Source: Sapria himalayana
Taxonomy: Eukaryota; Streptophyta; Magnoliopsida; Malpighiales; Rafflesiaceae
DNA length: 64,000 bases
Direction of reading: 5' to 3'
Assembly: GCA_029783825.1 (NCBI GenBank)
Contig: JAREIK010002979.1
Span: 758,747 to 822,746 of the forward strand
Shown in pieces: positions 24,917-36,833 of the stretch. The first letter of the stretch is position 1. Every line of letters starts with the position of its first letter. The translations under genes and the position numbers were made by a program. The notes beneath the pieces were generated by a model. The model did no database searches. It saw only the letters and a list, made by a program, of their open reading frames with translations, and was not told the DNA's origin.

Positions 24917-26701
24917 CTATCTGTCTATCTTTTTAGATATCTATTTACTACTATTTGTTTATATATTTGTCTATCTCTTTATCTATATTTCTATCTATCT
25001 ATCGGTCTATACATATCTTTATCAATTTATCTATCTATAAGTCTATCTATCTAGTTATCTATATATCAGTCTAATAATAGGTATATATATCAATCTATCT
25101 ATGTATTTGTCTATCTATCTTTCTATCTATCTGTCAATTTCTTTATCTATCTAATTTATCTGTTTATATATGTCTATCAAAATGTCTATCAATGTATCTA
25201 TCAAATTGTCTATCAATCTCTCTATCTATTTATCTATCTATATATCTATTTGCCTATCTATCTATCTCTCTTTTTATCTATCTATCTATATATTTAGATA
25301 TCTATCTATTTATCTATCAATTTGTCTATTTACATGTCTATAAATATATCTATCATTCTTTCTATCTATCTATATATCTTTTTGTCTTTCTATTTCTTTA
25401 TCTATCTGTCAATTTATCTGCCTATCTATCTATCTATCTATTTGTATGTCTATTTGTCTGTTTGTATATTTTTTTCATTATATCTATCTTTTTGTTTGAT
25501 TGTCTATCTATCTATCTACATGCCTACATTATTGTCTACCTACTTGACTGCTTGCTTGTCTATCTATCTATCTATTTTACAATCTATTTTGTATATTTTT
25601 CTATATGTCTATCTATTTGTCTGTTTATCTATCTATCTATTTATATATCTATCTATTTGTTTCTCTATTTGTCTCTCTATCAGTCTATCTATCTATCTTT
25701 TTATCTACTTGTATATCTATCTATCTTTATTTTGGTCTATATATCTTTCTATCAACCTATCCTTTTATCTCTATATCTATCTATCTATATATCTATATGT
25801 TTATCTATCTATCTATCTATCTATTTATCTACTTGTCTATAAATCTATCTATCTATAGATTTTTTCTATATATCTATCTACTATCTAACAACCTATTTAT
25901 TTGTCTATCTATCTGTCTGTCTATCTATCTGTATATTTATCTATCTATCTATTTTTTTATATGTCTATCTATCTATCTATATGTTTGTCTATCAATCAAT
26001 CAATCAATCTATTTTTTATTTAATTGTCTATCTATCACTCTATCTATCTATCTACTTGTCTATCTATCTATCTATATATCTGTCTATATATTTTGTCATT
26101 TATTTGTCTATCTATCACTGTATCTTTCTGTCTATATATAATATATATATCTATATATCTATCTATATGTTTATCTTTCTATCTATCCTTTTATCTACAT
26201 GACTATCTATCTATTTATATATCTATATCTATCTTTCTGACTACATATCTATCTATCTATATATCCATTTCTCTATCTATCTATATATATCTAATGTTCT
26301 ATTTATTAGTCTATCTATCTATCTATCTATTTGTCTATCAGAATGTCTATTATTCTATATATCAATCGATCTATAAATTTGTTTATCGATATGTCTATCA
26401 ATCTATCTATCATTGTGCCTATCAATCAGTCTCTCTATTTATCTATCTTTCTCTCTATCTATCCATCTATATATATCTTTATATTTTTCTTTCAATTTAT
26501 CTATCTATTTGTCTATTTGCCTATCCATTAGCCTATCTACCTGTCTGTCTATCTTTGTATCTATCTATTTGTATGTTTGTTTGTTAGTTTGTATGATTAT
26601 CTGTCATACTATGAATCTAATTGTTTGTCTATCTGTCTATATGCATACCTGCTTGATTATTTCCCTAACTGACAGCTTGCATACATGTCTGTCTCTCTAT
26701 C
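17464..26701. repeat. TCTA tetranucleotide satellite array, 9.2 kb
   Basis: Degenerate (TCTA)n on the plus strand, with frequent single-base variants (TGTC, TTTC, TATA, CAAT) and islands of (TG)n near 19707-19727 and (TA)n near 18645, 22318, 22715 and 24868-24914. It begins at the duplicated TTA of element 1 and is cut at 26701 by element 2, resuming at 35502. Every reading frame is long because TCTA has few stops; the resulting Tyr/Leu/Ser/Ile-rich frames are not genes. A more complex landmark containing GCCTACCTACC recurs at intervals. GATA-type satellites in other genomes are associated with heterochromatin and sometimes with sex chromosomes; nothing here tests that. Confidence 0.95.
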
Positions 26702-28080
26702 CACGATAAGAAAATGTCTATTTAACTAAAAAATTTAGCTAGGGAAACATTCCTAGTTAATTAGCTAGGAATTAGCTAGAGATTAGCTAGTGAATAGCAA
26801 GATTTTTTTAATTTTACATTGAATTAAAATTTTGTCACTAATATTGTCATAGATTTTCACGCAAAGAAAATTAGGAATTTTAGCAATGGATTTCGCAATG
26901 AATTTTCCCTAATTAATTATAATCAGACAAAATTCATCACTAAATAATTATCTCAATTTTAAAAATTTTATTTATAATTGGAAGCAATTATTCGTTAAAT
27001 GTTTATTTTCTCAAAATATATGCATTTAGCTTGGGATTTTTCCCTAGCTATTTGTGCTGGTAATAATTTCTAACACTAATCTTTAATAATTAAATTTTTT
27101 TTAATATATTATTTGTTTTAATATTTTATATAATTTTGTATATTAAAGGTATGTCATGGTCTATTATTGAGTGATCCTTGAAAGTCATTCTTCTTATAAA
27201 TGATAAAAAATAGGATATTATAAATAAATAAATTATAAAAATCTATAAATAATAATAATAATGTATATTAATAAAGACTAAAATAACTTTTTTTTGATTA
27301 TATAATATTTTAAAAATTATACAAAATATTTTTCAGAAATATTTAATTATGTTATTTTAATATTAGTATTAAAAAACATTAAATTATTTTTATATAAATA
27401 TAATAAATTTTAAGATATATTTTTTAAAAATAAGCATAAATAAAAAGTACTACTAATAAAAGCTAAAATAAATATTTGTATGATTAAATAAAAAAAATTA
27501 TAAAAATATATAAATTAACAAATAAACAAGTAAATATTTATATTATTTAAAGTAAAAATATATATATTTTTATTCTTATAGGAATCTTTTTAAAATATAA
27601 TTACTAAAAAATTTGAAAATTTTGAATTATAAAATCAAATTTTAATATTTTCATAAAATTTAAAACAAAATAAATTAATATTTTAAAGATTAATACATAG
27701 ATGTTTTAATTACATCAAAAAAACTTTGATGATTTTAAAAATAAATATCTCAATGTAATTATTAAAAGAACACTTCAAGTGTTTTTAAGGGTTTCAACAA
27801 AGTTATTTAAATATTACTATGGATATTTTTTGCTCATAATAAAACTTTTTTTTAAGCCCTATAAACACTTTTGAAAATTACTACCAAATTGACACTAAGT
27901 TAATTTGAATCAAATTTTATTTTTTGCCCCTACTAAAATTTATAAGAATTAAATAATTGAGTATGATTTTTAGTATTAGCTTTTAATACTCCATTTTTAT
28001 TAAAATAATAAATACAACTTTTTTTATTATCTTCTCACTTTAAATAATTTTTAGAATTTTATAAATTATAAATTATATAA
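26702..28080. repeat. 5' end of element 2: terminus, subterminal repeats, conserved block
   Basis: Subterminal motifs (TTAGCTAGGGA, TCCCTAGCTA) are concentrated from about 26745 to 27055. The following AT-rich block is the reverse complement of the 5' conserved block of element 1, including the segment near 27140-27190. The 5' repeat array is much shorter than that of element 1. Confidence 0.8.
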
Positions 28081-28084
28081 AAAA

Positions 28085-28217
28085 TGTAAATATGTAAATA
28101 TGTAAATATGTAAATATGTAAATACGTAAATAAGTAAATATGTAAATATGTAAATATGTAAATATGTGAATATATGTCAATATATGTAATTATGTGAATA
28201 TGTGTGTGTGTGTGTGA

Positions 28218-28280
<63 letters not shown>

Positions 28281-28430
28281 TATCTAAAGGTATAAATATA
28301 TAAATATATAAATATATAAATACATAAATATATAAAAACACAAATACATAAATACATAAATACATAAATACATAAATACATAAATACATAAATACATAAA
28401 TACATAAATACATAAAAAGGTAAATATATA
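28085..28430. repeat. Compound microsatellite cluster
   Basis: In order: TAAATATG octamers (28087-28170), a (TG)n run near 28200, (TA)n near 28217-28240, (CA)n near 28246-28273, and ATACATAA octamers (about 28318-28418). Minus-strand frames rich in Tyr, Leu, Cys and Ile result from the octamers and are not genes. Confidence 0.9.
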
Positions 28431-30224
28431 AAATTTGATATATAATTTAGAAATATATTATAAGAATTTGATATAAAATTTATAATGGTATATATTCAAA
28501 CATTTCACAAGCCCATATCCAATATATGGGTGAAATTCATTAAAAAACCCATTGTTTGCACTCCCCAACCAAGAGCATGAGCACCCATTCGATTGTAGTA
28601 ATGGAGTAGGGAAAATTCACCATTCATCATCGTTCTCCGCCATCATAATCCATCACCATTGTCGTCATTGTCATCCTCCATCATCATCCACCATTATTGT
28701 CCATCATTTTCTTCCGCCATCATTGTGAAGAAGTATAAGCTTTGAGGTTGGCTTATATTTCTCATCTTCCAACTATAAATTGTGTTGGTTTATATTTTTC
28801 ATACGCTTCTTCTTCTTATCGATTGATGACCTAGATGAGTCCTTTGGAAGCTTCTCAGCAGGCTTCTTCTCTACCTATCATCTAGGGATTATTTATTTTA
28901 TATTGATTCTATTTTTTTAATACCTTATTCCTACATTATCACTCTTTCTAGTTGGTATTTATTTTTGAATCTCATTTTGATTATAGTGTTCGATCACATT
29001 TCAATGTTCAGTTTGATAGGTAATTGGCATGGCAGTTACACTATCATCAATAATATAATGTTTTTTAGAGAGAAAGTGTCCGTATTATTTTTAGGTTCAT
29101 TTTTTTCCTTAAATATTCTTGAAATGTTGACATGTCATGTATATAACCAGAATAAATAATATGCTATTCAATTCATAAAATATATGGGCTTTGTCGAAAT
29201 GTTGTGGCTAGAAAAATATCTTACTTTACCATATTCAACATAATAAAAATGAATACAATCACATTCAATAATTTCTGAACAAATTAAACACAATTGCAAG
29301 TCTCCCACAATATCCTTGAACATGTGTTCAAACATATTTTTTAGAACCTTTAGAATGGCATATCATTTATAGTTCACAAATTATATGTGATTTGTGAAAA
29401 TAAAATGGTTAGAAAACTAACATAATATACCATAATTCACATTATTTACAATCGACAATGATATTCAATATTTGATAATGAAATTAAACCCAATTACATA
29501 GGGTGGAAGTTCTTGATGTTTTTTTTTCTTGAAATATGAAAAAGACATCAGCATTAATATGTGCTCTCTAAATTAGCTATTTTCTAAAAAATATTTTTTA
29601 TCAAATTTTTACTCACTTCAAATTATATTAAATATATTGAAACACAAAAAATATTAGTCTCTATCAGCTAAAAACAATCCTATATAAGTTCAAAGTGTTT
29701 TCAAGAAATAAATCATACATAATGTGTTATTTGAATTTCTATCCTACAAAAATCCAATTAAACATCATTGGTCTTATTTCTATCAATAGGAAAATAAAAA
29801 GTAAATTTCTTTTTGTTAATTATGGATTAATAAATTATTTTTTAAAAAAAATAGGCTTTCTTTTTTAAAATTCTTGTGTTAAAACAAATTAAATAAAACC
29901 ATAACTCAATTACATAAGAAATAAAATCACAATAATATTTATAAAGCTCGACATAATATATTGTTCAAAGTCTATTATTTCACTCTTATATAATAAGCAT
30001 TTCTTATATGTATTGAACATACAAAATACATGTTAAATATGAAGATATATAAGAATATGTATAAATAATTCAATATATTGATGTTTTTTGAAATGGAACT
30101 AAATCTAGGTAACCTTTGGATAAATGGACTTGTAATATTCAATTTTGTCTTGATTGTTTGTTTAATTTTGATGGTTCAGATTTGAAAAGAAACCAATTAT
30201 GTCATTGAAATAGTTACAAAAAAT
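28431..30224. other. Internal DNA of element 2, no gene seen
   Basis: Contains a degenerate CATCATC-like triplet tract near 28600-28735 and a more complex stretch to about 28890. No recognised domain. A segment at 30126-30222 is repeated at 33088-33188. Confidence 0.45.
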
Positions 30225-31490
30225 GTATAACTATTTGGACAATCAAACATGTAACTATAATTATAATTAAAATTTATTACAACATATATATAACTATATG
30301 CTTAACTATATATTTATAACGATTTATTATTATTGGTATAACTATATAAAATTTTTTATAACTATATGTAACTATATTTGTAACTATGTAAACTATTTTT
30401 ATAACTATAATTAAAACTATATATAACTATATTTTTAACTATACAATAATTTATAACCATAAATATAATTCTATATAACTATATTTCTAACAAAATATAC
30501 TATATGTATAATAATATATAACTATATATAATTGTATTTTACGATATGTATAACCAAAAAAATGTTATATATAACTCATCTTAAACTACATACATATGTA
30601 TAACTATATGTATAATTAAATATAATTATATATAACTTTATTTATAACTAAATATACTAGAGGTATAAGAACATATAACTATAAATAAGTATCTTTTACT
30701 ATATGTATAACTATAAAAATATTATGCATAACTATATTTAAATATATAATTGACAACATATATTTAATATATATTTTTATATATTAGTATATAAAAATGT
30801 ATTTAACTATATCTATACCTATACATAACTATATGTATAAATATATAAAATTATATGAAAAAATATATATACCTACATGTATAAATATAAGTATAACTAT
30901 ATGTGTAACTATATATATAACCATATGTAACTATATTTATAATTAAATGTATAACAACATACAATATTATGTTTAATTATTTGTGTATAACTATTTATAA
31001 ATATTTGTATAACTATATAAAACTTTATATAATTAAATATAACTATCTTTGTAACTATGTATGCATATATGTCAGTTTATATATTTGTTTATAACTTTGT
31101 ATACATTTATCTATAACTACTTATAACTACTTTGTATGAATATATCTATATATAACTATATGTTTAACTATATATAACTATTTATAGCTATATATACTAT
31201 ATGTATAATAACATATAACTATATGTATTTGTATTTTATTATATGTACAACTATAAAAACATTATATATAATTATATGCATATTAAATATATTTAAAACT
31301 ATATAAAACTATATGTTTTACCAATTCTATTTTTATAAATATATGGATAACAACATATAACTATATATAACTTTTTAAAACTATATTGATAACTATATAT
31401 TACTATGTATAATTATATGTAACTATATTTATAACTATATGTATAACAGTGTATGATGACTATAGATAACTATGTGTTTAATTATTATTA
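30225..31490. repeat. AT-rich tandem repeat, reverse complement (element 2 copy)
   Basis: Dominated by TATAACTATA, the reverse complement of the element 1 core. The anchor appears in reverse near 30805-30835 (TATCTATACCTATACATAAC). Orientation relative to the element's own 5'-3' direction is the same as in element 1. Confidence 0.75.
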
Positions 31491-33419
31491 CCAAAAAATT
31501 ATTTTACTAATCAAATTTTATCAATATATCGAATCCATTAATAACTATGGACATAATACCATCAAAATTTCAATTTGGAGTTTCCCAATTGATTTAATAA
31601 TGGGTTACAATATGGTATTTTCTAAATGATAAGATTAAACTATTTTGATTATCACTAGATCCAATAAATAATTATCAATGGATTAACAATAAAATTTTTG
31701 AATAGATTAAATTCTATTTATAAATTTTTTTGGGTGTTGAAGTTAGGTTTTTAGAAATGGTATATATCCTGTTAAACATTAGCTAGGACTTTTCCACACA
31801 AATTGGTGCAACCAAAATATCTATCAGACAAAATATAACCCACACACCAAATCATTTTTTATTAATTTTTTGTTAATTTTTCCGCACTATATTTATTTTG
31901 TAGACTACCATAACAAATACATGCATTCACTATCCACACTACCTCAAAAAGCATGATAGACTACATGCATATAATTGCCCACTACCTTTCCACACATGCA
32001 TCCACTGTGAACACTATCACTTAGCTCATATCACACAACCACCTGATTTATGGAGCATAAATGTTAATAGTGGTGTTAAGCTATGTGGATTGGTGTGAAC
32101 CTTTAACCGCTAATGCTGACAATAGATAATATATATATGGTAGTGACAAAGATAGTTACAATTTATTATTGATGTGGAAAATAACATTACTTTGCTGTTT
32201 CATGAAGATTTTGGCCATAGTGTGGCCATTCAATGTGCGTTGATGTGATTCTTGTAATCTTGAACCAAATAGTGATCCATGTCAGTAGTGTCCACATCAG
32301 TTGGCACAATATAGTGCTAGTATTTTGGTATGATGCTAGTATTACTTTGGTACATTAGTATTTTGTGTGATTAAAATTGCATGAAACTTTCATTTTAAAA
32401 AGTTTTGCATAAAATTATCATGAATTGTGTGTTTTATTTGTATATCATTGTTAGTCTTCAATTTCTGAGAAGCAAATTGGAATGCTATTTGGTCTGTCAT
32501 TAGTGCCATGGTTCAAATATAGGGTTACTCCTAATGACCTAACCTGATCTAGTAGCTTATTTGCGTAGGATTTCCACCTCACATTGGTCTTCATCTTTGT
32601 GATGCCTTTTCCTTTCCACTCAACATGACTTCCACTTCTTGTTGGCTTTTTTTTGTTGTTTTGTTGCAACTGCCTTTTGAAGCATGGAGATTGGAACAAT
32701 CATCTGCCTCAGAGGGATGACAAATCAATCTTCTTAATCATGTTATTAATTCTATTTGATTTCAATTTAACGTGCTATAATGTTGTGAATTGAAATATTA
32801 TAAACTTCTTTTATAAATAAATAATGTAATCTGTGTAGAGCACTAGAAGTTCAGTGGATCACATGCATTGCTTTGGTGATGTAGTTGTTCACCATCAAGA
32901 TTTTAGTCTTGCATGCTAGGCTCTGATTGTTTGTTTTTTAAAAGATGCAAGCTGTATGCAAGATGTCTTTTAAATGATTCTAGTACTGCATGCTAGGCTC
33001 TGATTGTTTATTTTTTAAAATATTCAAGCTATATGCAATTAATGCAAGCTATTTTTTATAAGATTCTGGTATTCCATGCTAGGCTCTGGACTTGTAATAT
33101 TCAATTTTATTTTGATTGTTTGTATAATTTTTATGGTTCATATTTGAAAAGAAATCAATTGTGCCACTGATATTGTTGCAAAAAATTAACAAAAGTAAGT
33201 CTTTTCCCTAGTGCAGCAAGAATGGTGCTTTTCCTTGAGCTTTGGATGCTTATTTGAATGCTTCATTTTATTGTCTTCTTGTTTTCTTTTTCAATTTTTG
33301 AATGGATTCCCCAAAGGATGCCACATTTGATAATGGTTTCTAGATATGCGAGTTAAAGGCAGTTCTATCAAGTAGTGAATAATAGATAATTACTGAATGT
33401 GCAATTTCTAACATTTCAG
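31491..33419. other. Internal DNA of element 2 with segments shared with piece B
   Basis: The stretch at about 31790-32010 matches 47020-47230 on the same strand, including AAATATAACCCACACAC and CATGCATATAA. An 82-codon minus-strand frame at 32451-32699 has a Lys/Arg-rich N-terminal part but no recognised domain. Near 32905-33090 a unit of about 75 bp containing GCATGCTAGGCTCTGATTG is repeated about three times. No confident gene. Confidence 0.45.
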
Positions 33420-33583
33420 AGGTGCCAACTACCATTCCTCCCTTGCACAATGATTTTATGATATCTGATGTATTGGTTTCTAGTGATCTCATTGGCAATG
33501 AATCTAATGTTATGGCTAGGGAGCTCCTTGTTTTTGTTAAAGTTTTTTTGGTCATCAATCTTGCTAAGCTGTCTATTTGCTAG
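33420..33583 (+). pseudogene. Coding-like exon of unknown family, shared with piece B
   Basis: After a plausible acceptor (ACATTTCAG ending at 33419) a frame reads EVPTTIPPLHNDFM and then SSDLIGNESNVMARELL before a TAG stop at 33581. A homologous exon at 48238-48382 reads SGDLVGNEYDVMARDIK. Conservation of an acidic, hydrophobic peptide core between two diverged copies suggests descent from a real exon, either element-borne or captured. I cannot name the protein, and no other exon of the same gene is secure. Confidence 0.35.
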
Positions 33584-34324
33584 GGTTGCAAGGGAATCTT
33601 CCCTGGCGAGCACTAGTATAGCTACTTTTGATATATTGACTTTTTTTTTCTATTTTTTTAAGTGATGTAAGAATATTATTATTCTTCATTGTGCTCAATT
33701 TGGAATGGGTATTACTCCCATACATAAGCTTGTGTAGTATTGCTCCATGTTTCATACATTAGTCATTCTATGCTTTTCTATGTCGGAGAAATAATGAGAT
33801 TGAGTTTTAATGTTTATTTGTTCAAAATAATTCCATTTATAATGTTTTGAAAATAATTGAACTATATAAACTTTGGTGAATTGAGTAATAATAAATATAA
33901 AATAAAAGAATTGAAGCATCCTAATACCAAGAGTTTTCTGTAGAATATTTATACATAGTCAAATATACTTTTGTATATACATGCATTTATATTATTGAGC
34001 AATTGCAGTTCTATAGTTGTGATTTTAAGATATAGAAGAAGAAAGACCAACAAAACCTACCACAACAGAAACAAGAATGAAAGTAGAAATGAGAAATATT
34101 GTGGTTCACTAGTCACTCAGTACGACTAGCTACATCCACCAAAAAATGCTTATACATTACGGATAAAACCAAATCAGAAGTCTTACAGTATGTGCAATGC
34201 TGAAATGGTAATGATAAATCATGTAGAGAGAGAGAGAGAAAAGTTGAATCGTTCCAGATCATGAAAACTGTAACCCAAAAAAATAAAATACAAAATATTT
34301 TATATTAAAACATTCTCAGTTCAA
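33584..34324. other. Internal DNA of element 2, no gene seen
   Basis: AT-rich sequence without recognised motif. A short (AG)n run lies near 34227-34238. Confidence 0.4.
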
Positions 34325-34441
34325 TTAACTAGAGAGGGTAGGATCATCAGACAGGTCAGGCACTGCTCCAAAAATTTTGGCCCACTGACCGCTCAGCAAG
34401 AGCTTCGTTATTGTGCTACTACAGCATCCTCGGCCTTTTAA
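34325..34441 (-). pseudogene. Possible captured terminal exon, unidentified
   Basis: A minus-strand frame of 38 codons ends in TAA at 34325-34327 and includes STITKLLLSGQWAKIFGAVP followed by an acidic Ser-rich end. Base composition is clearly more GC-rich than its surroundings. Its position just inside the palindromic tract corresponds to the cargo position of the cassettes, which supports capture of a host gene fragment. I do not recognise the source protein, and the frame is short enough to be chance. Confidence 0.3.
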
Positions 34442-35060
34442 TATTTCTTTCATGCACTTAAATAAAAATATTAAAATAGAACTATTTGGTTATACAAATA
34501 GATTATAAAAACAAATTATATATACAACATATATATTATAGTATATATATTTTTTGTACATGTAACTATACATATATGCTGATGTATGTATGTACACACA
34601 CACATATGTGTGTGTGTATATATATGTACATATATACTATAGTATTATACATAAGGTATAAGTTGTATTGCATAATTTTACAGAATAGAATCTTTTTTTA
34701 TAGAATATATGTACATATATACTATAGTATATATGTATATATATATACTACATTAGTATATATTTATCAAAACAAAACCTTTTTTATTTATTTATGTTGA
34801 TTTGATCGATTGGTTTAATTTTCGTATAGATATGGTACCAAAATGTTCTCCATATGAAGCTTGTAGAAGCGAATGGATTTTTCACTAGACATGATGCGGC
34901 GTGACTAGGACAGCTTTGACGCAATAGAAAGCTAGTGATCAAAGGATATGGAGGAGAGAAAGCAATGTAAATTTCACAAACATATTATAATTTATACACT
35001 ATCATTAGATACATTGATGAAGAAGAATATGTAATAAAATTTTATTGTTATTGTTTTAAC
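34442..35060 (-). repeat. Cassette remnant in element 2 (palindromes plus conserved block, reverse complement)
   Basis: Palindromic tract near 34500-34765 (GTACATATATACTATAGTAT and variants, plus a CA/TG dinucleotide hairpin at 34595-34617). It is followed by the conserved block in reverse complement (34820-35040), with homology to 2510-2720 and 38630-38850. Confidence 0.7.
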
Positions 35061-35501
35061 TATGTTGCATATTGTATCAAAATAATTTATTAATTATTTT
35101 TATTTTTTTTAAATTATAAATAATGTTTTATAGGTTATGTTTTTTTTAGTTTAAAATAAAATCATTAAAATATGTAATTAAATTTTTTGTAGAAAAAAAA
35201 TAATTTAGAGAAAATATTTTTGGAATAAAAATAGTTAAGGATGTTTCCCTCAAAATTTAGCTAGGGACATTTTTGTAGCTCTAAATTATGATAAAAATTA
35301 GCTTGGGAAAATAAATTTAGCTAGTTAATTTTCTGTCATTAAGTTTTTGCGAGGGAATTTTTTCCTCATTTAATATTTTACCACAACCACTTTAACTTGG
35401 GAAAACTTTCATCATAAATCAATCATTATTATATTTTAATGAAGGAGAAAACCATTTAGCTAGGGATATTTCCCTAACTATTTAGAAATTTTATTATAGT
35501 G
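35061..35501. repeat. 3' subterminal repeats and terminus of element 2
   Basis: Copies of TTAGCTAGGGA and TTAGCTTGGGAAA near 35255-35480 lead to the terminus whose reverse complement begins CACTATAATAAAA. TCTA array follows immediately. Confidence 0.8.
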
Positions 35502-35941
35502 ATCTATCTGTTTTACCGTCTATTTGTAAAACAAACTATCTGTTTATCTTTCTATTTGTGTATGTATCTAACTATTTATATATCTATCTATTTATTTTAT
35601 GGGTATCTATTTGTGTATATTTTAGTCTTTCTATCTATTTATCTATCTCTCAATTTAATTGTACATCTATTTATCTATATCTGTCTAGATACCTTTCCAT
35701 CTATCTATATATCTTTCTATTTATATCTCTATCTATTTATGTGTCTATATGTTTATCTATATATCTATCTAATTATTTATTTACTTGTTTATCTATTTAT
35801 CTATCTATCTATATATCTATCTATATAACTACCTATCTATCTATCTATCTATATGTTTGTCTATCTATCTAATAACCTATCTATCTATCTATCTAATGAT
35901 ATATTTGTATATCTATTTTTCTACCTATCTATATATCTATG

Positions 35942-35974
<33 letters not shown>

Positions 35975-36025
35975 GTGTGTGTGTGTGTGTGTGTGTATCT
36001 ATATATCTATCTGTCTATCTAAAGT

Positions 36026-36059
<34 letters not shown>

Positions 36060-36455
36060 AATCTATCTATTGATCTATCTATCTATATGTCAATTTATCA
36101 TTCAATCTATATTTATTTCTTTCTATCTATATATTTATCTACTATCTGTCTATCTAACTGTCTATCTATCAATCTATCTATCTATATATCAGTCTAATAA
36201 TTTGTATATATATATATATATATCTATATCTATATATTTTTCTATCAATCTATCTTTCTATATGTCTATCTATCTATATATCTATCTGTCTATCTATCTA
36301 TTCGTCTACCTATTTGTCTATCTATTTGTCTATCAATCTATCTAAAAATCTATCTATCAATCTATCTATCAATGTGTCTATCAAGTAGGATTATAGATTG
36401 AGTCGTATTAATATCTATCTATCTATATGTCTGTCTATCTATGTATCTATCAATA
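35502..36455. repeat. TCTA array, continuation beyond element 2
   Basis: Same degenerate (TCTA)n, in the same orientation as 17464-26701. It contains (TG)n at about 35973-35997, a TTTC run near 36039-36059, and (TA)n near 36206-36225. With element 2 removed, the original array would have been about 10.2 kb. Confidence 0.95.
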
Positions 36456-36833
36456 TATATATTACTTTATAAAATGTATAATAAAAAAAATGGTATGTGT
36501 ATTTGCATCAAGTCGAGAAAGTGGATGGCCATATTTAGCAGGATGTGAGATTTAGTATTAATTGGCTGCCTAAACGAAAAGTATGTTGAAGCCTTTGTTG
36601 GATGACACACACACTTTTACTTTACTACAAATTCTCATTCCATCAAAAACAACAGAAAAAAATATTTATGACTTAAAAAACACGCATATAGGTATCTTAT
36701 GCATGGTCAGCATTTCTAGTTCTTTTTCCTCTGGTACTCCACGCAGATAGAGAACATTGTTACACCTGCAAAATAGAGCATAACATATTACATTTACAAA
36801 GCAATAATTGATAATAAGTAGTTGCAGATCTGA
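36456..36833. other. Debris between array and 21-bp repeat
   Basis: Non-array DNA. On the minus strand a possible acceptor near 36768 (TTTTGCAG) precedes an open stretch reading NVLYLRGVPEEKELEMLTM and ending near 36669. It is coding-like but unidentified and short. Confidence 0.3.

Larger units (their letters stand above)
26702..35501 (+). mobile_element. CACTA element 2, complete, 8.8 kb, non-autonomous, inside the TCTA array
   Basis: The left end reads CACGATAAGAAAAT (one base off CACTA) and the right end in reverse reads CACTATAATAAAAT, matching at 12 of 14 positions. Flanking trinucleotides are ATC (26699-26701) and ATC (35502-35504), consistent with a 3-bp TSD, though ATC is frequent in a TCTA array. 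The left end is homologous to the 5' end of element 1 and the right end to its 3' end, so the element points rightward. No TNPD or Transposase_24 domain is recognisable. It carries microsatellites, the AT tandem repeat, two coding-like exons of unknown family, and one cassette remnant. It was probably mobilised in trans. Confidence 0.85.

Noticed and set aside
18158..26709. Many long open frames translating to Tyr/Leu/Ser/Ile-rich peptides in the TCTA array
   Set aside because: A 4-bp repeat with few stops opens all three frames at once; overlapping frames of similar length, no domains, no promoters. Same for 35499-36345, 49262-50427, 51654-55247 and 63729-63996.
28177..28413. Two overlapping minus-strand frames rich in Tyr, Leu, Cys and Ile
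   Set aside because: Created by ATACATAA octamers and CA/TA dinucleotide runs.
34486..34800. A 104-codon plus-strand frame through the palindromic tract
   Set aside because: Low-complexity Tyr/Ile/Thr composition from TATAC/GTATA repeats; no domain.
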